From assembly GCF_020715685.1 (NCBI RefSeq), contig NZ_CP085840.1, forward strand, positions 1,922,001 to 1,986,000: 64,000 nt of DNA, read 5' to 3'. How positions within the stretch are numbered: the stretch's first letter is position 1; the number at the start of each line of letters is the position of its first letter. A program made the position numbers and the translations under genes. The stretch comes from Dermatobacter hominis (GTDB taxonomy: Bacteria > Actinomycetota > Acidimicrobiia > Acidimicrobiales > Microtrichaceae). Shown here piece after piece: positions 8,934-16,601 of this stretch. Below the pieces are notes generated by a model. That model had not been told where the DNA came from and did not search any database. It saw only the letters and a program-made list of their open reading frames with translations.

Positions 8934-10115
8934 GTGACCGAACCCTCCCCCGACTCCCCGACGGTCGAGCGCTCGCCGATCGCGGTCCACTGGTTCCTCC
9001 CCACCGGCGGCGACAGCCGCGACGTCGTGCCGAGCTCGCCCCAGGGCTCGCGCGCACCGTCGCACTCGTACCTGGCCCAGATCGCCACCGCGTGCGACCA
9101 GCTCGGGTTCGATGCCGTGCTGACCCCGTGCGGCACCGGCTGCGAGGACGCCTGGATCTCGACCGCCTCGCTGATCCCGCTGACGCAGCGGCTGCGGTTC
9201 CTCGTCGCCTTCCGGCCCGGGCTCCTGAACCCGACGCAGGCCGCGCAGATGGCAGCGACGTACCAGCAGATGTCGGGCGGCCGCCTGCTCGTGAACATCG
9301 TGATCGGCGCCGAGCCGAGCGAGCTCGCCCGCTTCGGCGACTTCCGGCCCAAGGACGACCGCTACCGCCGCGCCGGCGAGTTCCTGACGATCCTGCGCGG
9401 GGCGCTCATGTCGGAGTCGTTCGACTTCGAGGGCGAGTTCTACCGGGTCGAGCGGGCCACCACCCGCAACTCCCCCGTCACCCCGCCGGCGATCTTCTTC
9501 GGCGGGGCGTCCGACGCCGCCGAGCAGGTCGCGGCGCGCCACGTCGACACCTACCTCGCGTGGGGCGAGCCGCCCGAGATGGTGGCGCAGCGCGTCGAGC
9601 GCATGCGGGCCCTGGCCGCCGAGGCCGACCGCCCGAGCGACCGACCGCTCGAGTTCGGCATCCGCTTCCACGTGATCACCCGCGACACCGCGGACGAGGC
9701 GTGGGACGAGGCCGCCCGCCTGCTGCGGGGCATGGACCCCGAGGCCGTCGCCGCCGCACGGGCCGACTTCGCCGCCACCGCCTCGGTCGGCCAGCAGCGA
9801 ATGGCCGAGCTGCACCAGGGCACCGACGGCGTGCCCGACGACCCCCGGGCGCTCGAGATCTCGCCCAACCTCTGGGCCGGCGTGGGCCTGGTGCGCGGCG
9901 GCGCCGGCACGGTGCTCGTCGGCAGCCACCAGGAGGTCGCCGACCGGATCGAGGAGTACCACCGGATCGGCTTCCGGGAGTTCATCCTGTCCGGCTACCC
10001 GCACCTCGAGGAGGCCTGGCGGGTCGGCGACGGGCTGCTGCCCGAGCTCCGCTCCCGCGGTCTGCTCGGCCCCGCGCCCGACGTCGCCGCGGAGAAGGTG
10101 TTCACGTTCCGATGA
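8934..10115 (+). CDS. LLM-class flavin-dependent monooxygenase, alkanesulfonate monooxygenase (SsuD)-like
   Basis: A 393-residue TIM-barrel FMNH2-dependent monooxygenase of the luciferase-like family. SsuD-type features include AVHWFLPTGGDSRD at the N-terminus, the flavin-facing segment LLVNIVIGAEPSELARFGDF and the C-terminal FREFILSGYPHLEEA. Such enzymes cleave C-S, or in some branches C-N, bonds and need a separate flavin reductase, which is not in this window. GTG at 8934 is chosen because similarity begins a few residues later; the frame is open further upstream. The stop overlaps the next start (ATGA), so the amidotransferase downstream is co-translated. The natural substrate is not clear. 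Confidence 0.8.
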   Translation: MTEPSPDSPTVERSPIAVHWFLPTGGDSRDVVPSSPQGSRAPSHSYLAQIATACDQLGFDAVLTPCGTGCEDAWISTASLIPLTQRLRFLVAFRPGLLNPTQAAQMAATYQQMSGGRLLVNIVIGAEPSELARFGDFRPKDDRYRRAGEFLTILRGALMSESFDFEGEFYRVERATTRNSPVTPPAIFFGGASDAAEQVAARHVDTYLAWGEPPEMVAQRVERMRALAAEADRPSDRPLEFGIRFHVITRDTADEAWDEAARLLRGMDPEAVAAARADFAATASVGQQRMAELHQGTDGVPDDPRALEISPNLWAGVGLVRGGAGTVLVGSHQEVADRIEEYHRIGFREFILSGYPHLEEAWRVGDGLLPELRSRGLLGPAPDVAAEKVFTFR

Positions 10116-10858
10116 GCGGCGACGGCCCGACCGGCGATCGGCTCCGCGTGGGCCTGCTGCTCTGCGACCACCTCGACCCCGGTCCGGCGGCGGTGGCGGG
10201 CGACTACACCGAGCTGTACCCCGCGGCCTTCGCCCCCCACGGGCTCGACATCCGGATCTACGAGGCCACGGCGGGCGAGCTCCCGGCCGACCTCGACGAG
10301 TGCGACGCCTGGATGACCTCCGGGTCACGGCGCTCCGCGTACGAGGACGAGGGCTGGATCCACGACGTCCGGGACCTCATCGCCCGACTGGCCGAGGAGC
10401 GCCGACCGCACGCCGGGATCTGCTTCGGCCACCAGCTGACCGCGCTGGCGCTGGGCGGCGACGTCGAGCGGGCCGACGTCGGCTGGGGCGTCGGCGGACG
10501 GACCTTCGACGTCGTGGCGCCGGCGCCGTGGATGGACGACGTCGACCGCTTCACCATCCTGATGAGCCACCGCGACCAGGTGACCCGGATGCCCGACGGC
10601 GCCGAGCTGGTCGCCACGGCCGACTACTGCCCGGTCGGCGCCTACCGGCTCGACGACCACGTCTTCTGCGTGCAGGGCCACCCGGAGTTCGTCCCGGGGC
10701 TGTCGGCGACGCTGATGGAGATGCGCCGCGAGGTGATCGGGCCCGAGGTCGTCGACGCCGGCCTCGCGTCGCTCGCGCCGCCCGCTCCCGAGCTCGACCA
10801 AGACCGCGTGGCCGGCTGGATCGCCCGCTTCTACCGCCAGGCCCTCGACCGCAGCTGA
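10112..10858 (+). CDS. Class I glutamine amidotransferase-like protein
   Basis: A 248-residue free-standing class I glutamine amidotransferase domain. The nucleophile elbow is GICFGHQ (Cys near residue 103) and the His-Glu pair is GHPEF (near 190). Stand-alone members are often gamma-glutamyl hydrolases or GMP-synthase-like paralogues of unknown role. With a PuuB-like oxidase and an aminobutyraldehyde dehydrogenase nearby, a role in removing a gamma-glutamyl group, as PuuD does, is possible. No PuuA-type ligase is seen in the window, so this remains a guess. It overlaps the monooxygenase stop by 4 nt. Confidence 0.75.
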   Translation: MSGDGPTGDRLRVGLLLCDHLDPGPAAVAGDYTELYPAAFAPHGLDIRIYEATAGELPADLDECDAWMTSGSRRSAYEDEGWIHDVRDLIARLAEERRPHAGICFGHQLTALALGGDVERADVGWGVGGRTFDVVAPAPWMDDVDRFTILMSHRDQVTRMPDGAELVATADYCPVGAYRLDDHVFCVQGHPEFVPGLSATLMEMRREVIGPEVVDAGLASLAPPAPELDQDRVAGWIARFYRQALDRS

Positions 10859-10942
10859 GCCCAGGCGGCCGCTCAAGCGCCCACCGCCGGGGCGCCACCG
10901 CTGCGAAATCCGTCGATCAGAGCCCTTCCCACGACGATTCCC

Positions 10943-10971
10943 TTGCCGACGTCGCTCGGCCTCGCCACAAT
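10943..10971 (+). promoter_or_regulatory. Promoter of the Lrp-type regulator
   Basis: TTGCCG (10943-10948) and CACAAT (10966-10971) are 17 bp apart. The ATG lies 7 nt after the -10 box, so the transcript is predicted to be leaderless. This is the clearest -35/-10 pair among the leaderless set. Confidence 0.55.
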
Positions 10972-10978
10972 CGGGCGC

Positions 10979-11434
10979 ATGCCGGACCAGCTCGTGGACG
11001 AGATCGACGCGGAGCTGATCCGCCACCTCCAGGTCGACGGCCGTCGGCCCTACACGCAGCTGGCCAAGGAGGTCGGGCTGTCCGAGGCCGCCGTCCGCCA
11101 GCGGGTCCAGCGGCTGCTCGAGCACGGGGTGATGCAGATCGTGGCCGTCACGGACCCGCTGCAGCTCGGGCTGCTCCGCCAGGCCATGGTGCTGATCAAG
11201 GTCGAGGGCGACGTGCGCGAGGTCGCCGCCCAGCTGGAGAAGTTCGAGGAGGTCGACTACCTCGTGCTCACGGCCGGCACCGTCGACATCCTCGCCGAGG
11301 TGTTCGTTCCCGACGACCAGGCGCTGCTCAGCCTGCTGAACGACCGGATCCGCAAGGTGCCCGGCGTCGTCGGGACCGAATCGGTCATCTACCTGCAGCT
11401 CACCAAGCAGACCTACACCTGGAACGTGCCCTGA
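10979..11434 (+). CDS. Lrp/AsnC family transcriptional regulator
   Basis: A 151-residue regulator: an N-terminal helix-turn-helix (YTQLAKEVGLSEAAVRQRVQ, about residues 23-42) joined to a C-terminal RAM ligand-binding domain with VLTAGTVDILAEVFVPD. Such proteins form dimers to octamers and sense amino acids or related amines. Lying at the end of the polyamine/amine region, it is the best local candidate to control it, including the divergent repeats upstream of potA. The start at 10979 is preferred over an upstream in-frame codon at 10943 because that would lie inside the promoter. Confidence 0.85.
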   Translation: MPDQLVDEIDAELIRHLQVDGRRPYTQLAKEVGLSEAAVRQRVQRLLEHGVMQIVAVTDPLQLGLLRQAMVLIKVEGDVREVAAQLEKFEEVDYLVLTAGTVDILAEVFVPDDQALLSLLNDRIRKVPGVVGTESVIYLQLTKQTYTWNVP

Positions 11435-11493
11435 CGTCGCAGCGGGTGCCGCTGCGGGCACCGGGCCCCCTCGTCGGGGCGCGCGCCTGCACC

Positions 11494-11499
11494 TAACAT
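11494..11499 (+). promoter_or_regulatory. -10 box of the PlsC-like gene
   Basis: TAACAT ends 7 nt before the ATG at 11507, predicting a leaderless transcript for the acyltransferase-epimerase pair. Confidence 0.5.
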
Positions 11500-11506
11500 C
11501 GCCGAC

Positions 11507-12463
11507 ATGCCGTCAGCGGAGGGCCCGGAGGAGGGCGTGGTCGAGCGGGACGAGCTGACCGACCTCGAGTCGGTCGAGCTGGCGTCCCAGCTCGCCGAAC
11601 CGGCCCGCACCCCCACCCGGGCGCTCGTCCCCGTCCCCAGCACCGACGTCGAGCCCGACGACGGGGAGGGGCCCGACGTCCGCATGTCCGACGTCGACGA
11701 GTGGGGTCGGTCCGAGAACATGCGGGCGCTGGCCCGGCGGCTCTACGACCCGATCTACCGCCAGTGGTTCCGGGCCGAGTGGGACGGGCTCGAGAAGATC
11801 CCGACCGAGGGCGGCGCGCTGCTCGTCGCCAACCACGCCGCCGCCATCCCCTCGGATGCGCCGGTGATCATGCACGGCATCGAGGAGGAGCTCGGGCGAC
11901 CGGTGTACGGGCTCGCCGACAACCTGTTCCGGCGCATCCCGGTCGTGGGCACGCTGTGGTCGCGCCTCGGCGGCGTGCCCGGCCACCCCGACAACGCCTA
12001 CCGGCTGCTCGCCGAGCAGGGGCAGCTCGTGCTCGACTTCCCCGAGGGCGTCAAGGGTCCGGCCAAGACCTGGAACGAGCGGTACCAGCTGCGGCGGTTC
12101 GGCCGCGGCGGCTTCGTCGAGATCGCCATGCGCGCCGGCGTCCCCGTCGTGCCGATCGCCGTGGTCGGCGCCGAGGAGTCGATGCCGACGCTCGTCCGCG
12201 TCCCGCACCTCGCCTCGGTCATCGGCATCCCCTACGCACCCGTCACCGCCAACATGTTGATGTTCGGCCCGGCGGGGGTCGCCGTCTACCTGCCGGCCAA
12301 GTTCAAGCTGCGCGTCCTCGACCCCGTGCACTTCGACGTGCCGCCCGACCAGGACCGCTACTCCCGGTCCCGGGTCATGGACGAGTCCGAGGCGATCCGC
12401 GACCGCATCCAGGCCGCCCTCTACGACATGCTGCGCCAGCGGCGCTCGGTCTGGTTCGGATGA
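11507..12463 (+). CDS. PlsC-like lysophospholipid/glycerol acyltransferase
   Basis: A 318-residue acyltransferase. An acidic, disordered first 65 residues precedes the catalytic domain. The catalytic block is ANHAAAIPSD (about residues 109-118), an expanded form of the usual HX4D, and the acceptor-binding block is DFPEGVKGP (about 178-186). The family transfers an acyl chain to a glycerol- or sugar-phosphate at the membrane. It overlaps the following epimerase-like gene by 4 nt. The same pair occurs in Mycobacterium (Rv0502 with Rv0501), so they probably act together on one membrane lipid or glycolipid. The product is not established. Confidence 0.8.
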   Translation: MPSAEGPEEGVVERDELTDLESVELASQLAEPARTPTRALVPVPSTDVEPDDGEGPDVRMSDVDEWGRSENMRALARRLYDPIYRQWFRAEWDGLEKIPTEGGALLVANHAAAIPSDAPVIMHGIEEELGRPVYGLADNLFRRIPVVGTLWSRLGGVPGHPDNAYRLLAEQGQLVLDFPEGVKGPAKTWNERYQLRRFGRGGFVEIAMRAGVPVVPIAVVGAEESMPTLVRVPHLASVIGIPYAPVTANMLMFGPAGVAVYLPAKFKLRVLDPVHFDVPPDQDRYSRSRVMDESEAIRDRIQAALYDMLRQRRSVWFG

Positions 12464-13521
12464 GCCTCGACCGCGGGCGCACGCGCCCGAGCCGCGTGCT
12501 CGTCACCGGGCTGGGCACCTTCTGGGGCGGCCGCGTCGCGCAGGCGCTCGAGACCGACGAGAACGTCGACGTGATCGTCGGGCTCGACACCACCGAGCCG
12601 ACCGTCGAGCTCGAGCGCACCGAGTACGTGCGGGTCGACGCCAACTACTCGATCCTCGCCCGCATCGTGCGGGCCGCGCAGATCGACACGATCATCCACA
12701 CGTTCCTGGTGGTCGACCCGACGCAGATGTCGCAGCGGGCCACGCACGAGATCAACGTGATCGGCACGATGAACCTGTTCGCCGCCGCGTCCGCGCCGTC
12801 GTCGACGGTCCGCTCGGTGATCGTGAAGTCCTCGACGATGGTCTACGGCTGCTCGGCCGCGGACCCCATCTGGTTCACCGAGAGCTCGGCCCGCTCGGGC
12901 GTGCCCCGCACCCCGGTCGAGCGCTCGCTCGACGCGGTCGAGGGCTACGTGCGCGACTTCGCCGAGGACAACCCGCACGTGAACGTCGCGCTCCTGCGGT
13001 TCTCGAACGTGATCGGCGCCGACATCGAGACCCCGCTCACCCGCGCGCTCGACCTGCCGTTCGTGCCGTCACTCGCCGGCTTCGACCCGCGGTTCCAGTT
13101 CGTCCACGAGGACGACGTGATCCGCTCGATCCTCTTCGCCCTCGACCACGACCTACCCGGCGTCTACAACGTCGCCGGCGACGGGCTGCTGCCGTGGTCC
13201 GAGGTGGCGGCCATCTGCGGCAAGCGCACGATCGCCCTCCCGCCGTACGGCACCGGGCTGCTCACCGCGCCGCTCGCCCGGCTCGGGATCGTCGACCTGC
13301 CCGAGGAGTACCGGTTGCTCCTCCGCTACGGCCGCGGCGTCGACAACCGCCGACTGAAGGACCTCGGCTTCCGCTACGAGTACACGTCGGCCGAGGCGGT
13401 GCGGGCGTTCATCGAGGCGGTGCGGCTGCGACGCACCGTCGGCGACGCCGCGCCGGTGTACCGCTACGAGCGCGACGTCGAGCAGTTCTTCCGGCACTCC
13501 CCCGCCGTCGTCCGCGACTGA
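12460..13521 (+). CDS. NAD-dependent epimerase/dehydratase-like protein (GalE2-type), altered active site
   Basis: A 353-residue extended-SDR fold. The nucleotide-binding motif is VLVTGLGTFWGG (residues 14-25), followed by an acidic residue after the second strand (GLDTTEP). The usual YxxxK pair is not evident: where the Tyr-Lys helix belongs the sequence reads PVERSLDAVEGYV. This is also how the mycobacterial Rv0501-type proteins look, so this may be a redox-inactive or binding member. ATGA overlap with the acyltransferase gene means tight coupling. Do not equate it with UDP-galactose epimerase. Confidence 0.7.
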   Translation: MSLDRGRTRPSRVLVTGLGTFWGGRVAQALETDENVDVIVGLDTTEPTVELERTEYVRVDANYSILARIVRAAQIDTIIHTFLVVDPTQMSQRATHEINVIGTMNLFAAASAPSSTVRSVIVKSSTMVYGCSAADPIWFTESSARSGVPRTPVERSLDAVEGYVRDFAEDNPHVNVALLRFSNVIGADIETPLTRALDLPFVPSLAGFDPRFQFVHEDDVIRSILFALDHDLPGVYNVAGDGLLPWSEVAAICGKRTIALPPYGTGLLTAPLARLGIVDLPEEYRLLLRYGRGVDNRRLKDLGFRYEYTSAEAVRAFIEAVRLRRTVGDAAPVYRYERDVEQFFRHSPAVVRD

Positions 13522-13559
13522 CCGTCCGTCGGGTCCGGTGCGCGAGGGCCGGCGCACCC

Positions 13560-13616
13560 GTCGAGCGCGGGCGTGCCCGTCGAGCGCGGGCGTGCCCGTC
13601 GAGCGCCGGCGTGCCC
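13560..13616. repeat. Three tandem 19-bp GC-rich repeats
   Basis: The unit GTCGAGCGCGGGCGTGCCC occurs at 13560, 13579 and 13598, the third with one substitution. It runs directly into the long hairpin that follows. Intergenic, between convergent genes. Confidence 0.8.
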
Positions 13617-13670
13617 GCTCTGTTCGTCGGGATCGACGCTCCAGCGTCGATCCGGTGGAACAGAGCGGGC
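13613..13670. terminator. Long intergenic palindrome, probable bidirectional terminator
   Basis: An outer 13-bp stem (GCCCGCTCTGTTC at 13613-13625 with 13658-13670) encloses a second 10-bp perfect stem (GATCGACGCT 13631-13640 with 13643-13652) separated by a small internal loop. It lies between the 3' ends of two convergent genes. There is no T-run, as is common in high-GC actinobacteria. Confidence 0.65.
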
Positions 13671-13707
13671 GAGGGCCGGGACCGACGGGACCCGACGGGA
13701 CCGGTGG

Positions 13708-14973
13708 TCAGCCGGACGTCGTCGAGGCCGCGGCCGCGACCGTGTCGCGGGCGAGGCGCTCCACGTCGTCCCGGATCCCCGCCCAGGTGTAGTGCTCGTC
13801 GAAGAGCACGCGGCCCTCGTCGGCGAGGTGCTGGCGGAGCTCGCCGTCGGCGACGAGACGCAGGACGGCGCCGGCGAACGTCGTGGCGTCGTCGGCCATC
13901 AGCGCGGTCCGACCGTCCTCGACGGCGATCCCCTCGGAGCCGACCGTCGTCGTGACGATCGGGAGGTGGTTGGCGAGCGCCTCGATCACCTTGAGTCGCG
14001 TGCCCGCCCCGACCCGGATGGGCACGATCGACACGTCGGCCCGGTCGAGCTCGGCCTGCAGGTCCGCCACCGTGCCGAGCAGCTCGACGCCCTCGGCGTG
14101 GGCCTCGGACCCGAGGGCCTCGGCGCCGCGGCCGACCACGTGCACGACCACGTCGGGGCGGCCGGCCCGCACGATCGGCCACACCTCGCGCAGGAACCAG
14201 CTCATCGCCTCGGTGTTGGGCTCGTAGTCGAGCGCCCCGACGAACAGCAGGACCGGGACGTCGCCCCTCAGCTCGGTGCGGTCGCTGCGGACCTCGACGG
14301 GCGGCTCGGCCCCGTTCGGCACCACGACCGCGTTGGCGCACCCGCTGCGCGCGACGTCGAGCTCGCTGCAGACGACGACGTGGTCGACGTCGGCCGCCAC
14401 GCGGCGCTGCACCGCGTCCCAGCGGCGCTCGTCGACGACGTCGAAGCCACGCGAGGTCGCCCACCGGGCCAGCGCCGCGGCGCGGCCCTTGGGCCCGTCG
14501 CCGGGATCGATCCGGGGCGGGATGCGGCGCCGGAGCCGCATCGACAGGTTCTCCAGGTTGTCGAAGTCGACGATCGCCGGCGTCCCCCCGAACAGGTCGT
14601 GGGTCGGCGACCAGGCGTCGACGTGGGAGTACCACACCAGGTCGTAGCGGTCGCGCCAGATGGCGAGCGACGCGACGAGCGCAGACCAGTCGAGCGACAG
14701 GAGCCGGCGCGGCACGTCGGCACCGAGCCAGTCCGGCAACCACTCCTTCGGGCCGGCGGGGTCGCCGATCGGCTCGGTCAGCGTGCGGGCGACGCCGGGC
14801 CACGGCGGCTGGACCGGGTCGGGCATGCCCGGGCGGAGCGGCGCCACCACGTCGACGGGCCCCGCCTGCGTGAGGCCGCCGATGATGTGGTGCAGCCGCT
14901 GTCGGTAACCATCCACGGCGGGCCATGGGTACAGTTCCGCCACCACGAGCGTGTGCAGGTCCGCGCTCCCCAT
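13708..14973 (-). CDS. GT4-type glycosyltransferase
   Basis: A 421-residue GT-B glycosyltransferase. The N-terminal domain begins LVVAELYPWPAVDGYRQRL; the C-terminal nucleotide-sugar domain carries VLLFVGALDYEPNTEAM and the EX7E-like segment in VSIVPIRVGAGTRLKVIEAL (about residues 345-364). It resembles sugar transferases with PEP-CTERM/Wsp-type context (colanic-acid WcaL-like). It is a single gene; the exopolysaccharide cluster is 27 kb away. Acceptor and donor are unknown. The upstream TAGGTC, 6 nt before the ATG, may be its -10 box. Confidence 0.8.
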   Translation of the reverse strand: MGSADLHTLVVAELYPWPAVDGYRQRLHHIIGGLTQAGPVDVVAPLRPGMPDPVQPPWPGVARTLTEPIGDPAGPKEWLPDWLGADVPRRLLSLDWSALVASLAIWRDRYDLVWYSHVDAWSPTHDLFGGTPAIVDFDNLENLSMRLRRRIPPRIDPGDGPKGRAAALARWATSRGFDVVDERRWDAVQRRVAADVDHVVVCSELDVARSGCANAVVVPNGAEPPVEVRSDRTELRGDVPVLLFVGALDYEPNTEAMSWFLREVWPIVRAGRPDVVVHVVGRGAEALGSEAHAEGVELLGTVADLQAELDRADVSIVPIRVGAGTRLKVIEALANHLPIVTTTVGSEGIAVEDGRTALMADDATTFAGAVLRLVADGELRQHLADEGRVLFDEHYTWAGIRDDVERLARDTVAAAASTTSG

Positions 14974-15053
14974 CGGGTCGACCCTACCGGCCCCGAACCG
15001 ACGCCACGCCCGACCCCTCCCGGCGGCGCGGCGACGACAGGAGTGCGCACCAC

Positions 15054-15809
15054 ATGGCCGAGGTCCACGTCGAACGGCGCGACGGCGTCGCCCTGCTCAC
15101 CCTCGACGACCCGGCCCGCCGCAATGCGCTGTCGATGGACCTCTGCGCCGCGATCGTCGGCGCGGTCGAGGAGCTCGAGGCCGACGAGGGCATCGGCGCG
15201 CTGGTCGTGACCGGTGCGGGTCCGGCCTTCTGCGCCGGTGCGGACCTGTCGCAGCTCGGCGAGTCGCGCCGCGACGGGCTGAAGGCGATCTACGAGGGCT
15301 TCCTGCGCATCGCCCGGTCGCCCCTGCCGACGATCGCGGCGGTCAACGGCGCGGCCGTCGGCGCGGGGATGAACCTGGCGCTCGGGTGCGACGTCCGGCT
15401 CGCCGCCCGGTCGGCCCGGTTCGACACCCGCTTCCTCGACCTCGGCATCCACCCCGGCGGCGGCCACACGTGGATGTTCCAGCGCGCGGCGGGCCTGCAG
15501 GCGACGATGGCCGCCGTGGTGTTCGGTCAGGCCATCGACGGGCCGGAGGCCGAGCGGGTCGGGCTGGTGTGGCGCTGCGTCGACGACGAGGAGCTGATCG
15601 ACACGGCGGTGGCGATGGCGGCACGGGCGGCGTCGGCACCCCGGGAGCTCACCCAGCGGGTGCGGGCCACCATCCTCGACGTGGCCTCGATCGACGACCA
15701 CGACGAGGCCGTCGAGCGGGAGCTGGTGGACCAGCTGTGGTCGATGGACCAGCCGGCGTTCGCCGAGCGGCTGGCTGCGCTCCAGCGGAAGATCTCGTCA
15801 TCGGACTGA
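15054..15809 (+). CDS. Enoyl-CoA hydratase/isomerase (crotonase) family protein lacking both catalytic glutamates
   Basis: A 251-residue crotonase-fold protein with the oxyanion-hole motifs CAGADL (about 63-68) and AAVNGAAVGAGMNLALGCDV (about 96-115), so it should bind an acyl-CoA. Aligned by eye to rat crotonase, the residue at the Glu144 position is Phe (in ARFDTRFLDLG) and at Glu164 Ala (in ATMAAVVFG). Hydration as in true hydratases is therefore unlikely; another crotonase reaction or an isomerase role is more plausible. The gene stands alone, 80 bp from the divergent glycosyltransferase start, with an ACAGGAG ribosome site upstream. Confidence 0.8.
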   Translation: MAEVHVERRDGVALLTLDDPARRNALSMDLCAAIVGAVEELEADEGIGALVVTGAGPAFCAGADLSQLGESRRDGLKAIYEGFLRIARSPLPTIAAVNGAAVGAGMNLALGCDVRLAARSARFDTRFLDLGIHPGGGHTWMFQRAAGLQATMAAVVFGQAIDGPEAERVGLVWRCVDDEELIDTAVAMAARAASAPRELTQRVRATILDVASIDDHDEAVERELVDQLWSMDQPAFAERLAALQRKISSSD

Positions 15810-15851
15810 ACCGGGCCAGCGGCCGGGCGCTGGATTTCTCTGGTCCGGATC

Positions 15852-15868
15852 GCGACAAGGTTTGTCGC
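15852..15868. terminator. Short hairpin between convergent genes
   Basis: GCGACAA and TTGTCGC (7 bp) with a GGT loop, in the 79-bp gap between the crotonase and GNAT 3' ends. Probable two-way terminator. Confidence 0.5.
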
Positions 15869-15888
15869 TGTGCACCCCTATATCCCGG

Positions 15889-16518
15889 TCAGAGGAGCCA
15901 GTTGGTGACCAGCTCGTCCCGGCGGACGTCCCACTCCTCGACCGTGATCGCGTACCGGATGTGGTCCTCCCACACCCCGTTGATCTCGAGGTAGCGCTCG
16001 GCGACGCCCTCGGGCCGGATCCCGAGCTTCTCCACCACGCGCCGGCTCGCGCCGTTGCGGGGGATGATCGAGATCTGCACCCGGTGCAGGAGCAGCTGCT
16101 CGAAGCAGAACCGCAGCACCGCCACGACCGACTCGGGCATGTAGCCCCGGCCGGCCAGCGACTCGTCGATCCAGTACCCGACGTACGCGCTCTGGTGGGC
16201 CCCGCGGTGGATCGAGTTCACGTTGATCTCGCCGGCGAACTCGCCGTCCACGAAGATCCCGAACCCGTAGCCCGTCCCGAGCTGGATCTCCCGCATCCGC
16301 ACCGAGCAGCGCGACGAGAACGCGGCGCGGTCCTCGACCGTGTCGGGCTGGCCCGGGATCCGGCGCGGCTCCCACTTCGTGAGCCAGTCGTTGCACCGCC
16401 GGCGCACCTCGCGCCACGAGTCGAAGTCGTGCACGCTCAGCGGCCGCAGGAGGACGCGACGACCGGTGAGCGTCACCGGTGCGATCGTCGGATCCGGCAG
16501 TGGCTTGCGGCGCAGCAC
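15889..16518 (-). CDS. GNAT family N-acetyltransferase, RimJ/RimL-like
   Basis: A 209-residue acetyltransferase. It opens with the RimJ/RimL pattern TGRRVLLRPLSVHDFDSW, has the conserved beta-4 GEINVNSIHRG, and the acetyl-CoA pyrophosphate loop around SLAGRGYMPES (about 135-145), followed by HRVQISIIPRNGASRRVVEKLG. Related proteins acetylate ribosomal protein N-termini or small molecules. GTG at 16518 is chosen because a TATGCT box ends 6 nt upstream and because the family N-terminus begins nearby. It shares no operon with its neighbours. Confidence 0.8.
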   Translation of the reverse strand: MLRRKPLPDPTIAPVTLTGRRVLLRPLSVHDFDSWREVRRRCNDWLTKWEPRRIPGQPDTVEDRAAFSSRCSVRMREIQLGTGYGFGIFVDGEFAGEINVNSIHRGAHQSAYVGYWIDESLAGRGYMPESVVAVLRFCFEQLLLHRVQISIIPRNGASRRVVEKLGIRPEGVAERYLEINGVWEDHIRYAITVEEWDVRRDELVTNWLL

Positions 16519-16524
16519 CGGCGG

Positions 16525-16530
16525 AGCATA
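16525..16530 (-). promoter_or_regulatory. -10 box of the GNAT gene
   Basis: TATGCT on the minus strand ends 6 nt before the GTG start at 16518; predicted leaderless. Confidence 0.5.
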
Positions 16531-16601
16531 CCGACAGGCGCCACGGGAACCGGTCCCGGAGCACCGACGCCGCCACCCCCCTCCCTCGGGCGACGGCCGC
16601 C

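Noticed and set aside
10112-10858. Calling the amidotransferase PuuD
   Set aside because: The GHPE-type class I signature is closer to GMP-synthase-like proteins, and no PuuA ligase is seen, so the name is not supported.
12460-13521. UDP-glucose 4-epimerase (galE)
   Set aside because: The catalytic YxxxK is not found, so epimerase activity cannot be claimed.
13560-13616. CRISPR-like tandem repeats
   Set aside because: Copies are directly adjacent without spacers, only three units, and no cas genes are present. The same applies to 57012-57097.
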